A stretch of 64,000 nt of DNA from Bog-473 sp963750075 (GCA_963750075.1 CAVVPG010000010.1:62001-126000), one strand, 5' to 3'; counted from the first letter of the stretch, positions 42,155-52,324 are shown. The notes: generated by a model from the sequence alone, not told the origin. Program-made: numbers and translations.

Positions 42155-43636
42155 GTGGCGGACGCCCCCCTGCCACCGCGCGCCGGCCCGGTCGTCGACG
42201 CCGACGGCCACGTCGTGGAGCCCGAGCTCGCCTGGGCCGCGCTGGCCGAGGCGCACCGTCCCCGGATCAGCGCCGACGCGGCGGGCTACGAGCACGTCGT
42301 GGTGGGCGCCACCGAGATCCTGGCCGTGCCGCTGGGGAACCTGGCCCGGCCGGGCTCGACCTTCGACGACCCGGCGTCGTTCCGCCCGCTGGCGGACGCG
42401 CAGCCCGGCGGGAGCGATCCCCGGGCGCGGCTCGCCGACATGGACGCCGAGGGCATCGACCAGGCCGTCCTGTACCCGACCATCGGGCTGTACTTCTCCG
42501 TCGTCGACGACCCGGCGGCGGCCGTCGCGCTGGCCGCGGCGTACAACGACTGGCTGGCCGGGTACTGCGCCGCCGACGCGCGCCGGCTCTTCGGCGCCGC
42601 CATGCTGCCGCTGCAGGACCCCGACGAGGCGGCGCGCGAGCTGCGACGCGCCGTGACCGAGCTCGGCTTCGTGGCGGGCTTCGTCCGGCCCAACCCCTGC
42701 CGGGGGCGCTCCCTCTCCGATCGGGCCTACGACGTGGTCTGGGACGCCGCCGAGGAGCTGGGCGTGCCGATCGGGATCCACGAGGGCAGCTCGGTCATCG
42801 TGCCGACGCTCGGGTCGGACCGGCCCTTCAACCCCCTCGTCCTGCACGCGGTCTCGCACTCCTTCGAGCAGATGCTCGCGTGCGCCCAGCTCATCGCGTT
42901 CGGGGTGCTCGAGCGGCATCCGGGCCTGCGCTGCATCTTCCTCGAGTCCTCCGGCGGGTGGGCGCCCTTCTGGCTCGAGCGCCTCGACGAGCAGGCCGAG
43001 TCGTTCGGCGGCTTCTGCCCCGGCATGGCGCTGCGCCCCTCGGAGTACTTCGCCCGCCAGTGCGCCATCAGCTTCGAAGTGGACGAGCGGACCCTGCCGG
43101 CGCTGGCCCCGTTCGTCGGGCCCGAGCGCATCGTGTGGGGCAGCGACTACCCGCACCACGACGCCACCTTCCCCGGGGCGGTGGACGCCTTGCGCGCCAC
43201 CATCGCGCCGTGCCCCACGGCGCTGCAGGTCAAGATCCTCGGGCTGAACGCCCGGGCCCTCTACCGCCTCCCCTCGCGCCACGTGGGGCCGGCGGCGCTC
43301 GTCGGCGACTACTTCGCCGCCGTCACCGCGCAGGATCCCGGCCTGCTGCGCGGCCTCTTCGCGCCCGATGCGGTCTTCGACGTGGACGGCGACCGCCGCC
43401 GCGGGCACGAGGACATCCTCGCCTACTACACCGACCACACGTTCGTCTTCGAGGACTTCCGTCCCGACCCCGGGACGCTGGAGGTCGACGGCTCGACCGT
43501 CACGGTCGACATCGCCGTCCACCTCGGGGGGGCCGAGCGCAGCGTGCGCGACGTCTTCGAGACGGACGGCGGGCGCATCACCGCGCTGCGCGTCCGTGGC
43601 TTCGCGGACGTGCTACGGGCGGCCGAGGTGCGCTGA
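42155..43636 (+). CDS. Amidohydrolase-2 family protein fused to a SnoaL-like domain
   Basis: The 493-residue protein has an amidohydrolase-2 barrel at about 1-375 (VVDADGHVVEPELAW, GIHEGSSVIVPTLG, IVWGSDYPHHDATFPG) followed by a SnoaL/NTF2-like domain of about 115 residues (LVGDYFAAVTAQDPGLLRGLFAPDAVF through the C-terminus). Both barrel metal motifs (DGH and SDYPHHD) are intact. The NTF2-like part may bind substrate or a product, or oligomerise. The GTG at 42155 follows the previous stop by 2 bp, so the two related hydrolases are coupled. Its stop converges with the amidohydrolase at 43652. Confidence 0.83.
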   Translation: MADAPLPPRAGPVVDADGHVVEPELAWAALAEAHRPRISADAAGYEHVVVGATEILAVPLGNLARPGSTFDDPASFRPLADAQPGGSDPRARLADMDAEGIDQAVLYPTIGLYFSVVDDPAAAVALAAAYNDWLAGYCAADARRLFGAAMLPLQDPDEAARELRRAVTELGFVAGFVRPNPCRGRSLSDRAYDVVWDAAEELGVPIGIHEGSSVIVPTLGSDRPFNPLVLHAVSHSFEQMLACAQLIAFGVLERHPGLRCIFLESSGGWAPFWLERLDEQAESFGGFCPGMALRPSEYFARQCAISFEVDERTLPALAPFVGPERIVWGSDYPHHDATFPGAVDALRATIAPCPTALQVKILGLNARALYRLPSRHVGPAALVGDYFAAVTAQDPGLLRGLFAPDAVFDVDGDRRRGHEDILAYYTDHTFVFEDFRPDPGTLEVDGSTVTVDIAVHLGGAERSVRDVFETDGGRITALRVRGFADVLRAAEVR

Positions 43637-43651
43637 CCCGGGCGGACGGCC

Positions 43652-45364
<1,713 letters not shown>

Positions 45365-45431
45365 GGGTGCTCCTCTGTGCGGCGTCGTGGTCCCGCCCGC
45401 CCCGACGGGTCCTCCCGGCGCGGGGCGGCGG

Positions 45432-46469
45432 CTATACCCAGCTTCGCAGCTTTTCGATCATGGCGACCGGATCGGCGCCGACCGGGTTCACGTTGAGGTG
45501 GGTGACGCCGGCCTCGGCCATCTGCGCCACCCGCTCCTTGATGTAGGACTCGGGCCCGCACAGTGACGTCGTCTCGAGCAGCTCGTCGGGCACCAGCGCG
45601 GCCGCCTCGTCTTTCTTGCCCTCGAGGTAGAGGTCCTGGATCGCCGCCGCCTCCTTCTCGTAGCCGTAGCGACGGGCCAGTGCGTTGTAGAAGTTCTTCC
45701 CCCGCGCCCCCATGCCCCCGATGTAGAGGGCGGCCATGCCGCGCCCGAGGTCGCGCAGGTGGCCCACCTCGGCCTCCTCGCCGATGGCCAGCAGGCCGCC
45801 GGCGGCGATCTGCAGCGTCCCGAGCGACGGGTCGCGCCCGGCCGCGCCCGCGGCGAGGGCGGGGCCGAAGACGTCCTTGGCCTTGGCGGGCACGAAGAAG
45901 ACCGGCAGCCAGCCGTCGGCCACCTCGGCGGTCATGGCGACGTTCTTCTCGCCGAGCGCGGCGACCCAGATCGGGATGCGCGGCCGCACCGGGTGGTTGA
46001 TGATCTTGAGCGCCTTGCCGAGCCCGGTGCCCTGCCCCGCCGGGAGGGGGATGTGGTACGCCGCGCCGTCGTGCTCGAGCGGCGCCTCGCGGGCCCACAC
46101 GGCCCGGCAGATCTCGATGATCTCGCGCGTGCGGGTGATGGGGCGGTCGTAGGGGACGCCGTGGAAGCCCTCGATCACCTGGGGCCCCGACGCGCCGAGG
46201 CCGAGCTGGCAGCGGCCGCCCGAGATGGCGTCGATGCCCGCCGCGGTCATGGCGAGCAGCGTCGGCGTGCGGCTGTAGATGGGCAGGATGCCCGAGCCGA
46301 TGTCCACCCGCTCCGTCTTGGCCGCCAGGTAGCCCATGAAGCTCGGGGCGTCGAAGCTGTACGCCTCGGCCACCCAGACGATGTCGAGGCCGACCTTCTC
46401 CAGCTCCGCCGCCTGGCGGGCCGACTCCTCGAACCCGCCGGCGTAGCTCAACGTCATGGACAGCTTCAC
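45432..46469 (-). CDS. LLM-class (probably F420-dependent) oxidoreductase
   Basis: The 345-residue protein has the luciferase-like barrel: MKLSMTLSYAGGFEESARQA at the start, GLDIVWVAEAYSFDAPS, IGSGILPIYSRTPTLLAMTA, GGRCQLGLGASGPQVIEGFHG and a C-terminal ESYIKERVAQMAEAGVTHLNV. Actinobacterial members with this profile usually use F420; FMN cannot be excluded. It would act as a dehydrogenase or reductase in the surrounding catabolic pathway. The GTG start has GGAGAGGA upstream. It diverges from the HAD gene across 51 bp. Confidence 0.87.
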   Translation of the reverse strand: MKLSMTLSYAGGFEESARQAAELEKVGLDIVWVAEAYSFDAPSFMGYLAAKTERVDIGSGILPIYSRTPTLLAMTAAGIDAISGGRCQLGLGASGPQVIEGFHGVPYDRPITRTREIIEICRAVWAREAPLEHDGAAYHIPLPAGQGTGLGKALKIINHPVRPRIPIWVAALGEKNVAMTAEVADGWLPVFFVPAKAKDVFGPALAAGAAGRDPSLGTLQIAAGGLLAIGEEAEVGHLRDLGRGMAALYIGGMGARGKNFYNALARRYGYEKEAAAIQDLYLEGKKDEAAALVPDELLETTSLCGPESYIKERVAQMAEAGVTHLNVNPVGADPVAMIEKLRSWV

Positions 46470-46507
46470 GGGGTCCTCTCCTCTGTCGTCGTCCTGTGAC
46501 CGGCCCG

Positions 46508-46513
46508 TAGCAT
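46508..46513 (+). promoter_or_regulatory. Putative -10 box for leaderless HAD gene
   Basis: TAGCAT ends 7 nt before the ATG at 46521 and there is no Shine-Dalgarno sequence, so the transcript probably begins at the start codon. Confidence 0.45.
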
Positions 46514-46520
46514 CGCACCC

Positions 46521-47135
46521 ATGGCGGGACCCCGCATCGACCTCGTCCTCTTCGACCTCGGCGGGGTGCTCATCGACCCCGGCGGCGTCGGCCCCATGCG
46601 GGCGCTCGCCGGCATCGAGACCGACGAGGAGCTCTGGACGCGTTGGCTCGGCTGCCGCTGGGTGCGCGCCTTCGAGGCGGGGCGCTGCTCACCGGAGGAG
46701 TTCGCCGCCGGGGTGGTGGACGACTGGGGTCTCGCCCTGGCGCCGGCCGCCTTCCTCGAGACGTTCGGCGGGTGGCCCGGTGACCCGTACCCGGGGGCCG
46801 AGGAGCTCGTCGCCGAGGTGTCGGGCGCCGTCGGGGTCGGCTTCCTCTCCAACACCAACGCCTTCCAGTGGCACGCCAACTTCGAGGGCATCGCCATCAC
46901 GCAGGCCTTCGAGTTCCGCTTCCTCTCCTTCGAGCTGGGGATGGTCAAGCCGGACCGCGAGATCTTCGAGGAGGTCGTATCGAGGCTGCCGGTCGCTCCC
47001 GAGCGGGTGCTCTTCCTGGACGACAACGCGGCCAACGTCGCCGGTGCGCACGCCTGCGGCTTCGCGGCCCGCCACGTGCGCGGCGTCGACGAGGCTCGCC
47101 GGGCCCTGGCGACGGCGGGCGTCCTGGCGACCTGA
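46521..47135 (+). CDS. HAD-superfamily hydrolase
   Basis: The 204-residue protein has motif I FDLGGVLID (about 10-18), motif II SNTNAFQWH (about 113), Lys in MVKPDREIF (about 148) and motif IV FLDDNAANVAGAHACGF (about 174-190). In motif I the second Asp of DxD is Gly, which is common in this DLGGVL subgroup of subfamily IA and may point to a non-phosphatase or altered reaction such as the haloacid or epoxide group. Substrate unknown. It is a single gene between the LLM oxidoreductase and the DUF35/thiolase pair. Confidence 0.87.
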   Translation: MAGPRIDLVLFDLGGVLIDPGGVGPMRALAGIETDEELWTRWLGCRWVRAFEAGRCSPEEFAAGVVDDWGLALAPAAFLETFGGWPGDPYPGAEELVAEVSGAVGVGFLSNTNAFQWHANFEGIAITQAFEFRFLSFELGMVKPDREIFEEVVSRLPVAPERVLFLDDNAANVAGAHACGFAARHVRGVDEARRALATAGVLAT

Positions 47136-47196
47136 GGCGCGGGGCGGCGGCCGCGCGGACCGGCGCCGGGCGCGTCCCGTGTGCCAACATGCCGCC

Positions 47197-47616
47197 ATGG
47201 TTGCCAACGGCCCGAGTCTGCGTCTCCTGCCGCGCCTCAGCGACGACGTTGCGTTCTTCTGGACCTCCGGCGCTGACGGCGTGCTGCGCCTCCAGCGCTG
47301 CAACGCCTGCGGTTTCTACATCCACCCACCCGGTCCCGTGTGCCCGCGCTGCCTGTCGCGCGACCTGGCGCCCCACGAGGTCAGCGGCCGCGGGCGCGTC
47401 GAGACCTTCACCGTCAACTACCAGCAGTGGATCCCCGGAAGCGACACCTACGTCATCGCCTGGGTGTCGATCGACGAGCAGCCCAGCGTGCGCCTGACCA
47501 CGAACCTCGTCGACGTCGAGCCGGGCGACGTGCACGTGGGGATGCCCGTGCGCGTCGTCTTCGAGCACGTCGACGACGTGTGGCTCCCCCTCTTCACGCC
47601 CGAGGGCGCATCGTGA
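47197..47616 (+). CDS. DUF35 zinc-ribbon/OB-fold acyl-CoA-associated protein
   Basis: The 139-residue protein has an N-terminal helix, a rubredoxin-like zinc ribbon (CNACGFYIHPPGPVCPRC, about 33-50) and an OB fold (GRGRVETFTVNYQQW, VSIDEQPSVRLTTNLV). DUF35 proteins pair with thiolase-like enzymes, as in the ChsH2-Ltp2 steroid retro-aldolase and in acetoacetyl-CoA synthesis complexes. The next gene overlaps its stop as GTGA and encodes such a thiolase-like protein, so an enzyme complex is likely. The ATG start has CAACAT 6 nt upstream as a weak -10 candidate. Confidence 0.88.
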   Translation: MVANGPSLRLLPRLSDDVAFFWTSGADGVLRLQRCNACGFYIHPPGPVCPRCLSRDLAPHEVSGRGRVETFTVNYQQWIPGSDTYVIAWVSIDEQPSVRLTTNLVDVEPGDVHVGMPVRVVFEHVDDVWLPLFTPEGAS

Positions 47617-48845
47617 GCCCCCACGGGGAGGAGCCCCTGGAGCGGCGGGCCATCATCTCGGGCATCGGGCAGTCCGCCGTGGGCCGGCGGCTCGGGCGCT
47701 CCGACCTCGACCTCACCGTCGAGGCGGCGTTGGAGGCCATCGCCGACGCCGGGCTGACCCGCGACGACATCGACGGCCTCTCGACCTACCCGGGCATGGG
47801 CGCGGGGACCGCCGGCTTCGGCGGGCCGACGACGCCCGAGGTCCAGGACGCACTCGGGCTGTCGCTCGACTGGCACGACGGGGGCGGCGAGGGGCCGGGG
47901 CAGATGCGCGCCGTGCAGGTGGCGGCGCTCGCCGTGGCGGCGGGGCTGGCCCGCCACGTCCTGGTGTACCGCACGGTCACCGAGGGGAGCGCCCAGGGCA
48001 CGGGCGGGCGGCAGGGCATCGGCGTGCCCTCCGGAGGCGGGGGCTCCATGCCCCGCTTCGGTGGCTTCATGCAGTGGTCGCTCCCCTTCGGGGCGGCGTC
48101 GGCCGGCAATTGGCTCGCCATGGTCGCCCAGCGCCGCGTGCACGAGTTCGGGCTCACCCGCGAGCAGATGGGCCAGATCGCGCTCAACGGGCGCCGCAAC
48201 GCCGCGCTCAACCCCAAGGCCATCTACAGCGACCCGATGTCCATGGAGGACTACCTGGCGGCGCGCATGATCACGACCCCGCTCTGCCTCTTCGACTGCG
48301 ACGCGCCCTGCGACGGGGCGACGGTCGTCATCGTCTCGCACCGCGACGTCGCCGGCGACCTCGACCACCCCGCCGTGCAGATCAACGCCATCGGCACGGC
48401 CCTGCGCGGCCGCCCGAGCTGGGACCAGTTCGACGACATGACCACCATGGCGGCCCGCGACGCCGGCGCCTCCCTGTGGGAGCGCACCGAGCTCACGCCG
48501 GCCGACGTCGACACGGCGCAGCTCTACGACGGCTTCTCCATCCTGGCCATCGTCTGGCTCGAGGCGCTCGGGTTCTGCGGCCGCGGTGAGAGCGGGCCCT
48601 TCATTGAGGGCGGGGCCGCCATCGCGCGCGACGGCGTCCTGCCGCTGAACACCGCCGGGGGCCAGCTCTCGGGTGGGCGCCTGCACGGCTTCGGCTTCAT
48701 CCACGAGGCCTGCGTGCAGCTGCGCGGCGAGGGCGGCGAGCGCCAGGTGGTCCGGCCCGGCGGCCGGGTGCCCGAGGTGGCAGCCGTGGCCAACGGCGGC
48801 GGGCCGATCGCCGGCACCATGTTGCTGACCCGCGGCGTCCGCTGA
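47613..48845 (+). CDS. Thiolase-like protein (lipid-transfer/Ltp2-type aldolase group)
   Basis: The 410-residue protein has a thiolase fold: AIISGIGQSAVGRRLGRS near the start, AALEAIADAGLTRDDIDGLSTYPG, DTAQLYDGFSILAIVWLEALGFC near 295 and GGQLSGGRLHGFGFIHEACVQLRG near 345. The usual nucleophile Cys of degradative thiolases is not visible at the expected site, where HDGGGEGPGQMRAVQVAA is found. This is the pattern of Ltp2-like acyl-CoA aldolases that use tyrosines and need a DUF35 partner. It is fused translationally to the DUF35 gene by a GTGA overlap. The reaction is probably cleavage of a beta-hydroxyacyl-CoA side chain; the substrate is unknown. Confidence 0.85.
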   Translation: MSPHGEEPLERRAIISGIGQSAVGRRLGRSDLDLTVEAALEAIADAGLTRDDIDGLSTYPGMGAGTAGFGGPTTPEVQDALGLSLDWHDGGGEGPGQMRAVQVAALAVAAGLARHVLVYRTVTEGSAQGTGGRQGIGVPSGGGGSMPRFGGFMQWSLPFGAASAGNWLAMVAQRRVHEFGLTREQMGQIALNGRRNAALNPKAIYSDPMSMEDYLAARMITTPLCLFDCDAPCDGATVVIVSHRDVAGDLDHPAVQINAIGTALRGRPSWDQFDDMTTMAARDAGASLWERTELTPADVDTAQLYDGFSILAIVWLEALGFCGRGESGPFIEGGAAIARDGVLPLNTAGGQLSGGRLHGFGFIHEACVQLRGEGGERQVVRPGGRVPEVAAVANGGGPIAGTMLLTRGVR

Positions 48846-48861
48846 CCGGCGCGCCGGCGCC

Positions 48862-50523
48862 TCAGCCCGGTGTGGTCCCGGCCAGGTGGTGCGCGGCACG
48901 CGCGGCGAGGGCGACCAGGGTGAGCGTCGGGCCGTAGCCGCTCGAGGTGACGAACACCGACGAGTCCGCGACGACGACGTTGTCGAGCGAGTGCACCCGC
49001 CCCCACCGGTCGACCACGGACGTGCCGGGGTGGTCGCCCATGCGCGCCGTGCCGATGACGTGGCGGCTCTCGGGGACCGGCGTCGCGCCCACGCCGTGGT
49101 ACGAGACGCCGGGCGACGACGTGTGCAGGACCCACTGCGCCCCCATCTCCTCGAGCACCGACTGGAGGATCTTGCCGTGGTACTTCGACGCCGCCAGCTC
49201 GTGGCGGCCCGGCTGGTAGGTGACCCGCGCCACCGGGAAGCCACGGGCGTCGCGCACCGACGGGCTGAGGTCCACGGTGTTCGTGGCGTACGGCAGGTCC
49301 TCCCCCTGCATGATGAAGGCCCACATGCGCTCGCGCAGGTTCGACTCCCGCATGGCCTGGGCGTGGCCCCGGCCCCACGGCGAGTGGCGCGCCTCCATGA
49401 TCGGCAGCCCGCCGCCGCTGTGCTCGACCAGGCCGCCGCGGAACCACGGCAGCCCGGCGCCGAGGGCGGCCTCGCGCGAGCGCTCGTCCTGCACCATGGC
49501 GTCGTCGTGCACGTGGGTGACCGCACGCCCCTTGTGCGGGTGCAGGCGCAGGTGCGCGAAGTGCCCGACGACGATCGTCTGGAAGTGGCACATCAGGTGG
49601 CGTCCGAGCGCGGGGTGCTCCAGGCCCGAGAGGAGGAGGATGCGCGGCGTCTCGATGGCACCGCCGGCCACCACGACGAGCCGGGCGTCCATGGTGCGCG
49701 TGACGCCGTCGGGGCCGATGAACTCGACGCCGGTCGCCCGGCGGCCCTCCGTGACGATCCGGCTCACGTAGGTCTCGGCCATGAGCTCGGCCCGGCCGGT
49801 GGCCATGGCCCGCGTGAGCAGGGCCACCGGGTCGCCCTTGGCGTGGATGGGACAGCCGAAGAACGCGCAGTACCCGCAGTTGTTGCAGGCCGGTCGCCCG
49901 TCGTAGGCGATGCTGTTGGCCGCTGTCGGGGCCTCGTAGGGGTGGAGCCCGACCTTCTCGGCCGCGGCGGACGACAGCACCGCGCCGTACATCGGCGCGC
50001 CGGGCGGCATCGGGTAGGGCCCCGACCGCCAGGCCGCGAACGGGTTGGCACCCTCCCGGCCGGCCACGCCGATGGCCCGCTCCACCTCGGCGTAGAACGG
50101 CTCGAGCTCGTCGTAGTCGAGCGGCCAGTCGTCGACCGCCGCGCCGTCCTGGGGGCCGTAGGTGGAGAACAGGCGGAAGTCCTCCTCCCGGAAGCGCGGC
50201 ACCTTGCCGTCGGCGTGGGTCCCCCCGCCCCCGACCGTCGTGGGGATGGAATTCACCTCGCCCACATGCGTGTGCTCGCCCTCGTCGGCCGAGCGGCGGA
50301 ACGCACGCGGCTCGACGAGGGGGTCAGGCCCGAGGAAGTAGCGCGAGATGAACTTGATCTCGTCGTTCGAGTAGTCGCCCGCCGGCTTGGTCGGGTCGTC
50401 GGGGTCGAGGAGGTGGTTGCGGCCCTTCTCCATGATGACCACCGACCAGCCGGCCCGCGTCAGCACCTCGGCGACGGTGGCCCCGCCGGGCCCCGACCCG
50501 ATGATGACGGTGTCGGCCGTCAC
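48862..50523 (-). CDS. GMC-family flavin oxidoreductase with a cysteine cluster
   Basis: The 553-residue protein has an N-terminal FAD motif VIIGSGPGGATVAEVL (about 5-20), GGGGTHADGKVPRF, and the C-terminal GTARMGDHPGTSVVDRWGRVHSLDN and SSGYGPTLTLVALAARAA segments. A CNNCGYCAFFGC cluster near 215 resembles the Fe-S ligands of FAD-dependent glucose/fructose/gluconate dehydrogenases. It is the large subunit: its GTG overlaps the stop of the small-subunit gene as GTGA. It would oxidise an alcohol and pass electrons to an external acceptor. No cytochrome subunit is adjacent. Confidence 0.88.
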   Translation of the reverse strand: MTADTVIIGSGPGGATVAEVLTRAGWSVVIMEKGRNHLLDPDDPTKPAGDYSNDEIKFISRYFLGPDPLVEPRAFRRSADEGEHTHVGEVNSIPTTVGGGGTHADGKVPRFREEDFRLFSTYGPQDGAAVDDWPLDYDELEPFYAEVERAIGVAGREGANPFAAWRSGPYPMPPGAPMYGAVLSSAAAEKVGLHPYEAPTAANSIAYDGRPACNNCGYCAFFGCPIHAKGDPVALLTRAMATGRAELMAETYVSRIVTEGRRATGVEFIGPDGVTRTMDARLVVVAGGAIETPRILLLSGLEHPALGRHLMCHFQTIVVGHFAHLRLHPHKGRAVTHVHDDAMVQDERSREAALGAGLPWFRGGLVEHSGGGLPIMEARHSPWGRGHAQAMRESNLRERMWAFIMQGEDLPYATNTVDLSPSVRDARGFPVARVTYQPGRHELAASKYHGKILQSVLEEMGAQWVLHTSSPGVSYHGVGATPVPESRHVIGTARMGDHPGTSVVDRWGRVHSLDNVVVADSSVFVTSSGYGPTLTLVALAARAAHHLAGTTPG

Positions 50524-51083
50524 GGCTGCGACACCTCGGCGTCGCTGTAGCCGCGGGGCTGCACGTCGCCCTCGTAGCCGATGTAGTCCCACCCGACGCC
50601 GCCGCGGTTGCCCCCGTACTCGGGCGGGCCGTACATCCCCTCGCAGCACTGCTCCCACAGCAGCGCGCAGAAGGACTCGTCGGCCCGCAGCCGGCGCCGC
50701 TGCTCCGCGCCGTCCACCTCCGCGAAGTCCTCGCCGAGCGCGGCCAGCCCCTCCCGGTAGCGCTCCTGGAGTCCGACGACCGGCCCGTTGAACTCGCGCT
50801 CGGGGATCCCCCGGGACCCCTCGAGCCGCATGCGCCAGGCCAGCTCGTCGAGCGCGGACAGACGGTGGAAGCGGGCGAAGCCGGCGACGCCGCCCTTGCG
50901 GCCCGACGTCGGGCCACCGGCCCAGATCCGCGGCGGGTCGAAGGTGAAGGCGCCCAGGAAGGCGTCGATGTAGTCGGCCACCCCCGCCTCCTCGGCCCCG
51001 GGCGCACCCTGGTCGGAGGGCAGCATCTGCGCGCACGCCGCTCGCAGCGTGGCGTACTCCTGCTCGCTCAGCCAGACGGGCAC
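50520..51083 (-). CDS. Gluconate 2-dehydrogenase subunit 3-like protein
   Basis: The 187-residue protein begins MPVWLSEQEYATLRAACAQMLPSD, has ADYIDAFLGAF (about 38-48), RFHRLSALDELAWRMRLEG, and the C-terminal CEGMYGPPEYGGNRGGVGWDYIGYEGD segment characteristic of gluconate_2-dh3 small subunits. In known complexes this subunit carries the Tat signal and helps export the GMC partner; here no signal peptide is evident, so the complex may be cytoplasmic. The GTG at 51083 follows TACGTT by 6 nt and is probably leaderless, with operator site C just upstream. Confidence 0.85.
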   Translation of the reverse strand: MPVWLSEQEYATLRAACAQMLPSDQGAPGAEEAGVADYIDAFLGAFTFDPPRIWAGGPTSGRKGGVAGFARFHRLSALDELAWRMRLEGSRGIPEREFNGPVVGLQERYREGLAALGEDFAEVDGAEQRRRLRADESFCALLWEQCCEGMYGPPEYGGNRGGVGWDYIGYEGDVQPRGYSDAEVSQP

Positions 51084-51089
51084 CGGGCA

Positions 51090-51095
51090 AACGTA
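51090..51095 (-). promoter_or_regulatory. Putative -10 box of the GMC dehydrogenase operon
   Basis: TACGTT on the minus strand ends 6 nt before the GTG at 51083. The palindrome at 51117-51130 would then lie from about -34 to -47, over the -35 region. Confidence 0.45.
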
Positions 51096-51116
51096 GCCTG
51101 CACCGGCCCCAATTGC

Positions 51117-51130
51117 TGACGCTGGTGTCA
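51117..51130. promoter_or_regulatory. Operator-like palindrome C
   Basis: TGACGCTGGTGTCA lies upstream of the GMC dehydrogenase operon. It overlaps the last three bases (stop codon) of the neighbouring alpha/beta-hydrolase gene, so it serves the dehydrogenase promoter only. Left arm TGACGC and right arm GTGTCA pair at five of six positions. Confidence 0.55.
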
Positions 51131-52270
51131 GGTTGGGCCGGGGCCGCCGCCAGCCATCCCGGAGTCGGGGTCGGCGGTCGGGGCCGAGGTGGCCGGTGCC
51201 TCCTCCGGGAGTGCGCCGACGCGGTGCGCGACCCACAGCAGCGCGCGCTCTCCCTCGTCGAGCACCTCGGTGACCAGGTTGCCGGTCTGGCTCGCGCCGA
51301 GGTCCACCAGCCGGGCCCAATTGATCAGCAGCCGGTAGCCGGGTCCCCGGTAGTGCCGCCCGGCCATCCTGACCGGCACGGCGGGCATGCGCAGGAACCA
51401 GGTCACGAGGCCGCCCGCGATCTCGGGGAGCTCGGCGCGGTGGGTCTCGATGTCCGAGTACCGGCCCGTGACCACCTCGGCGATGTTCTCGAGCGCCTCC
51501 GAGCCGGCCTCGAAGTACTCGGAGTGCGCCTCCACCCCGGGGTGGTCCGGCGCGTTGGTGCGCATCCGGGTGCCGCCGAAGGTCGGTGACGCCGGCGTGG
51601 CCCCGAAGATGCCCAGTTCGGCGACCGCGTCGCCCGGTGCCTGCTCGGAGAAGAAGTGCGACTGGTCGACATGGAGCTGGCGGAGGTCGTCGACGGTCAT
51701 GCCCGGGCTCCCCGCCACGACGACGTCGGTCACCTCGAGGTCGCAGTCGGCGAGCGCCGCGCCCGTGACGATGGACCCGAAGCTGTGGGCGATCACGGTG
51801 AGCGTCTGGTCGGCGCGCAGGGCGAGCGACGCCACGAATGCCGTGAGGTCGCTCGCCGCCGTGACGAGGTCGTCGCTGCACGCGATGGCTCCCGCCGCGG
51901 CGGCGAGGATGTCGGCGGGGTTGTCGTAGCCCTTCCACAGGACGACGGCCGTGGGCTCGGCTTCGACCGTCGTCTCCGCCTCTCGAAAGAGGTTCTGGGC
52001 CTGGGGGAGCCAGTCGTCGCACAGGTTCGTGCCGTCGCCGACCCCGGGGACCATGACGGCGACGTGGCGGGCGCCCTCGAGGTCGCCGAAGAGCACGGCG
52101 TAGTGCTGCAACTGCGGCCGGTACAAGAGGATGTGCCCCCCGGACGACACCAGGGTCCGGAGCAACCTGACCCGGTCCGTGTCCCCCTCGGCCTCGGCAC
52201 CGGCGAGGTCCATCTCGATAGCGACCAGGTTGGAGGCGGCACGGCGCAACAACGCGTCGATTCCGGGCAT
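51128..52270 (-). CDS. DUF1023-type alpha/beta hydrolase
   Basis: The 380-residue cytoplasmic protein has VAVMVPGVGDGTNLCDDWLP (about 70-89), PTAVVLWKGYDNPADIL, the nucleophile elbow TVIAHSFGSIVTG with Ser near 164, and VVAGSPGMTVDDL. This is the pattern of Abhydrolase_8/DUF1023 proteins, which actinobacteria carry in many copies with unknown substrates. The Ser elbow is AHSFG. The C-terminus is a Pro/Ala/Gly-rich tail. The gene diverges from the DMT transporter across 54 bp containing a long inverted repeat. Confidence 0.83.
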   Translation of the reverse strand: MPGIDALLRRAASNLVAIEMDLAGAEAEGDTDRVRLLRTLVSSGGHILLYRPQLQHYAVLFGDLEGARHVAVMVPGVGDGTNLCDDWLPQAQNLFREAETTVEAEPTAVVLWKGYDNPADILAAAAGAIACSDDLVTAASDLTAFVASLALRADQTLTVIAHSFGSIVTGAALADCDLEVTDVVVAGSPGMTVDDLRQLHVDQSHFFSEQAPGDAVAELGIFGATPASPTFGGTRMRTNAPDHPGVEAHSEYFEAGSEALENIAEVVTGRYSDIETHRAELPEIAGGLVTWFLRMPAVPVRMAGRHYRGPGYRLLINWARLVDLGASQTGNLVTEVLDEGERALLWVAHRVGALPEEAPATSAPTADPDSGMAGGGPGPT

Positions 52271-52272
52271 GT

Positions 52273-52319
52273 GCCAGGTTACGTCGCCCCCGCGGTCAAT
52301 TCGCGCTGCCTAACCTGGC
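52273..52319. promoter_or_regulatory. Inverted repeat in a divergent promoter region
   Basis: GCCAGGTTA (52273-52281) and TAACCTGGC (52311-52319) are perfect 9-bp inverted arms separated by 29 bp. TAACCT in the right arm ends 8 nt before the ATG at 52325 and looks like its -10 box. The left arm lies just before the divergent ATG. The symmetry could reflect an operator pair or two mirror-image -10 boxes. Confidence 0.4.
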
Positions 52320-52324
52320 GCGCC

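Noticed and set aside
37638..42176. A single 1512-codon frame on the minus strand
   Set aside because: Only its last 581 codons are the real amidohydrolase. The upstream part is a shadow of the aldehyde dehydrogenase and the antisense of the barrel hydrolases.
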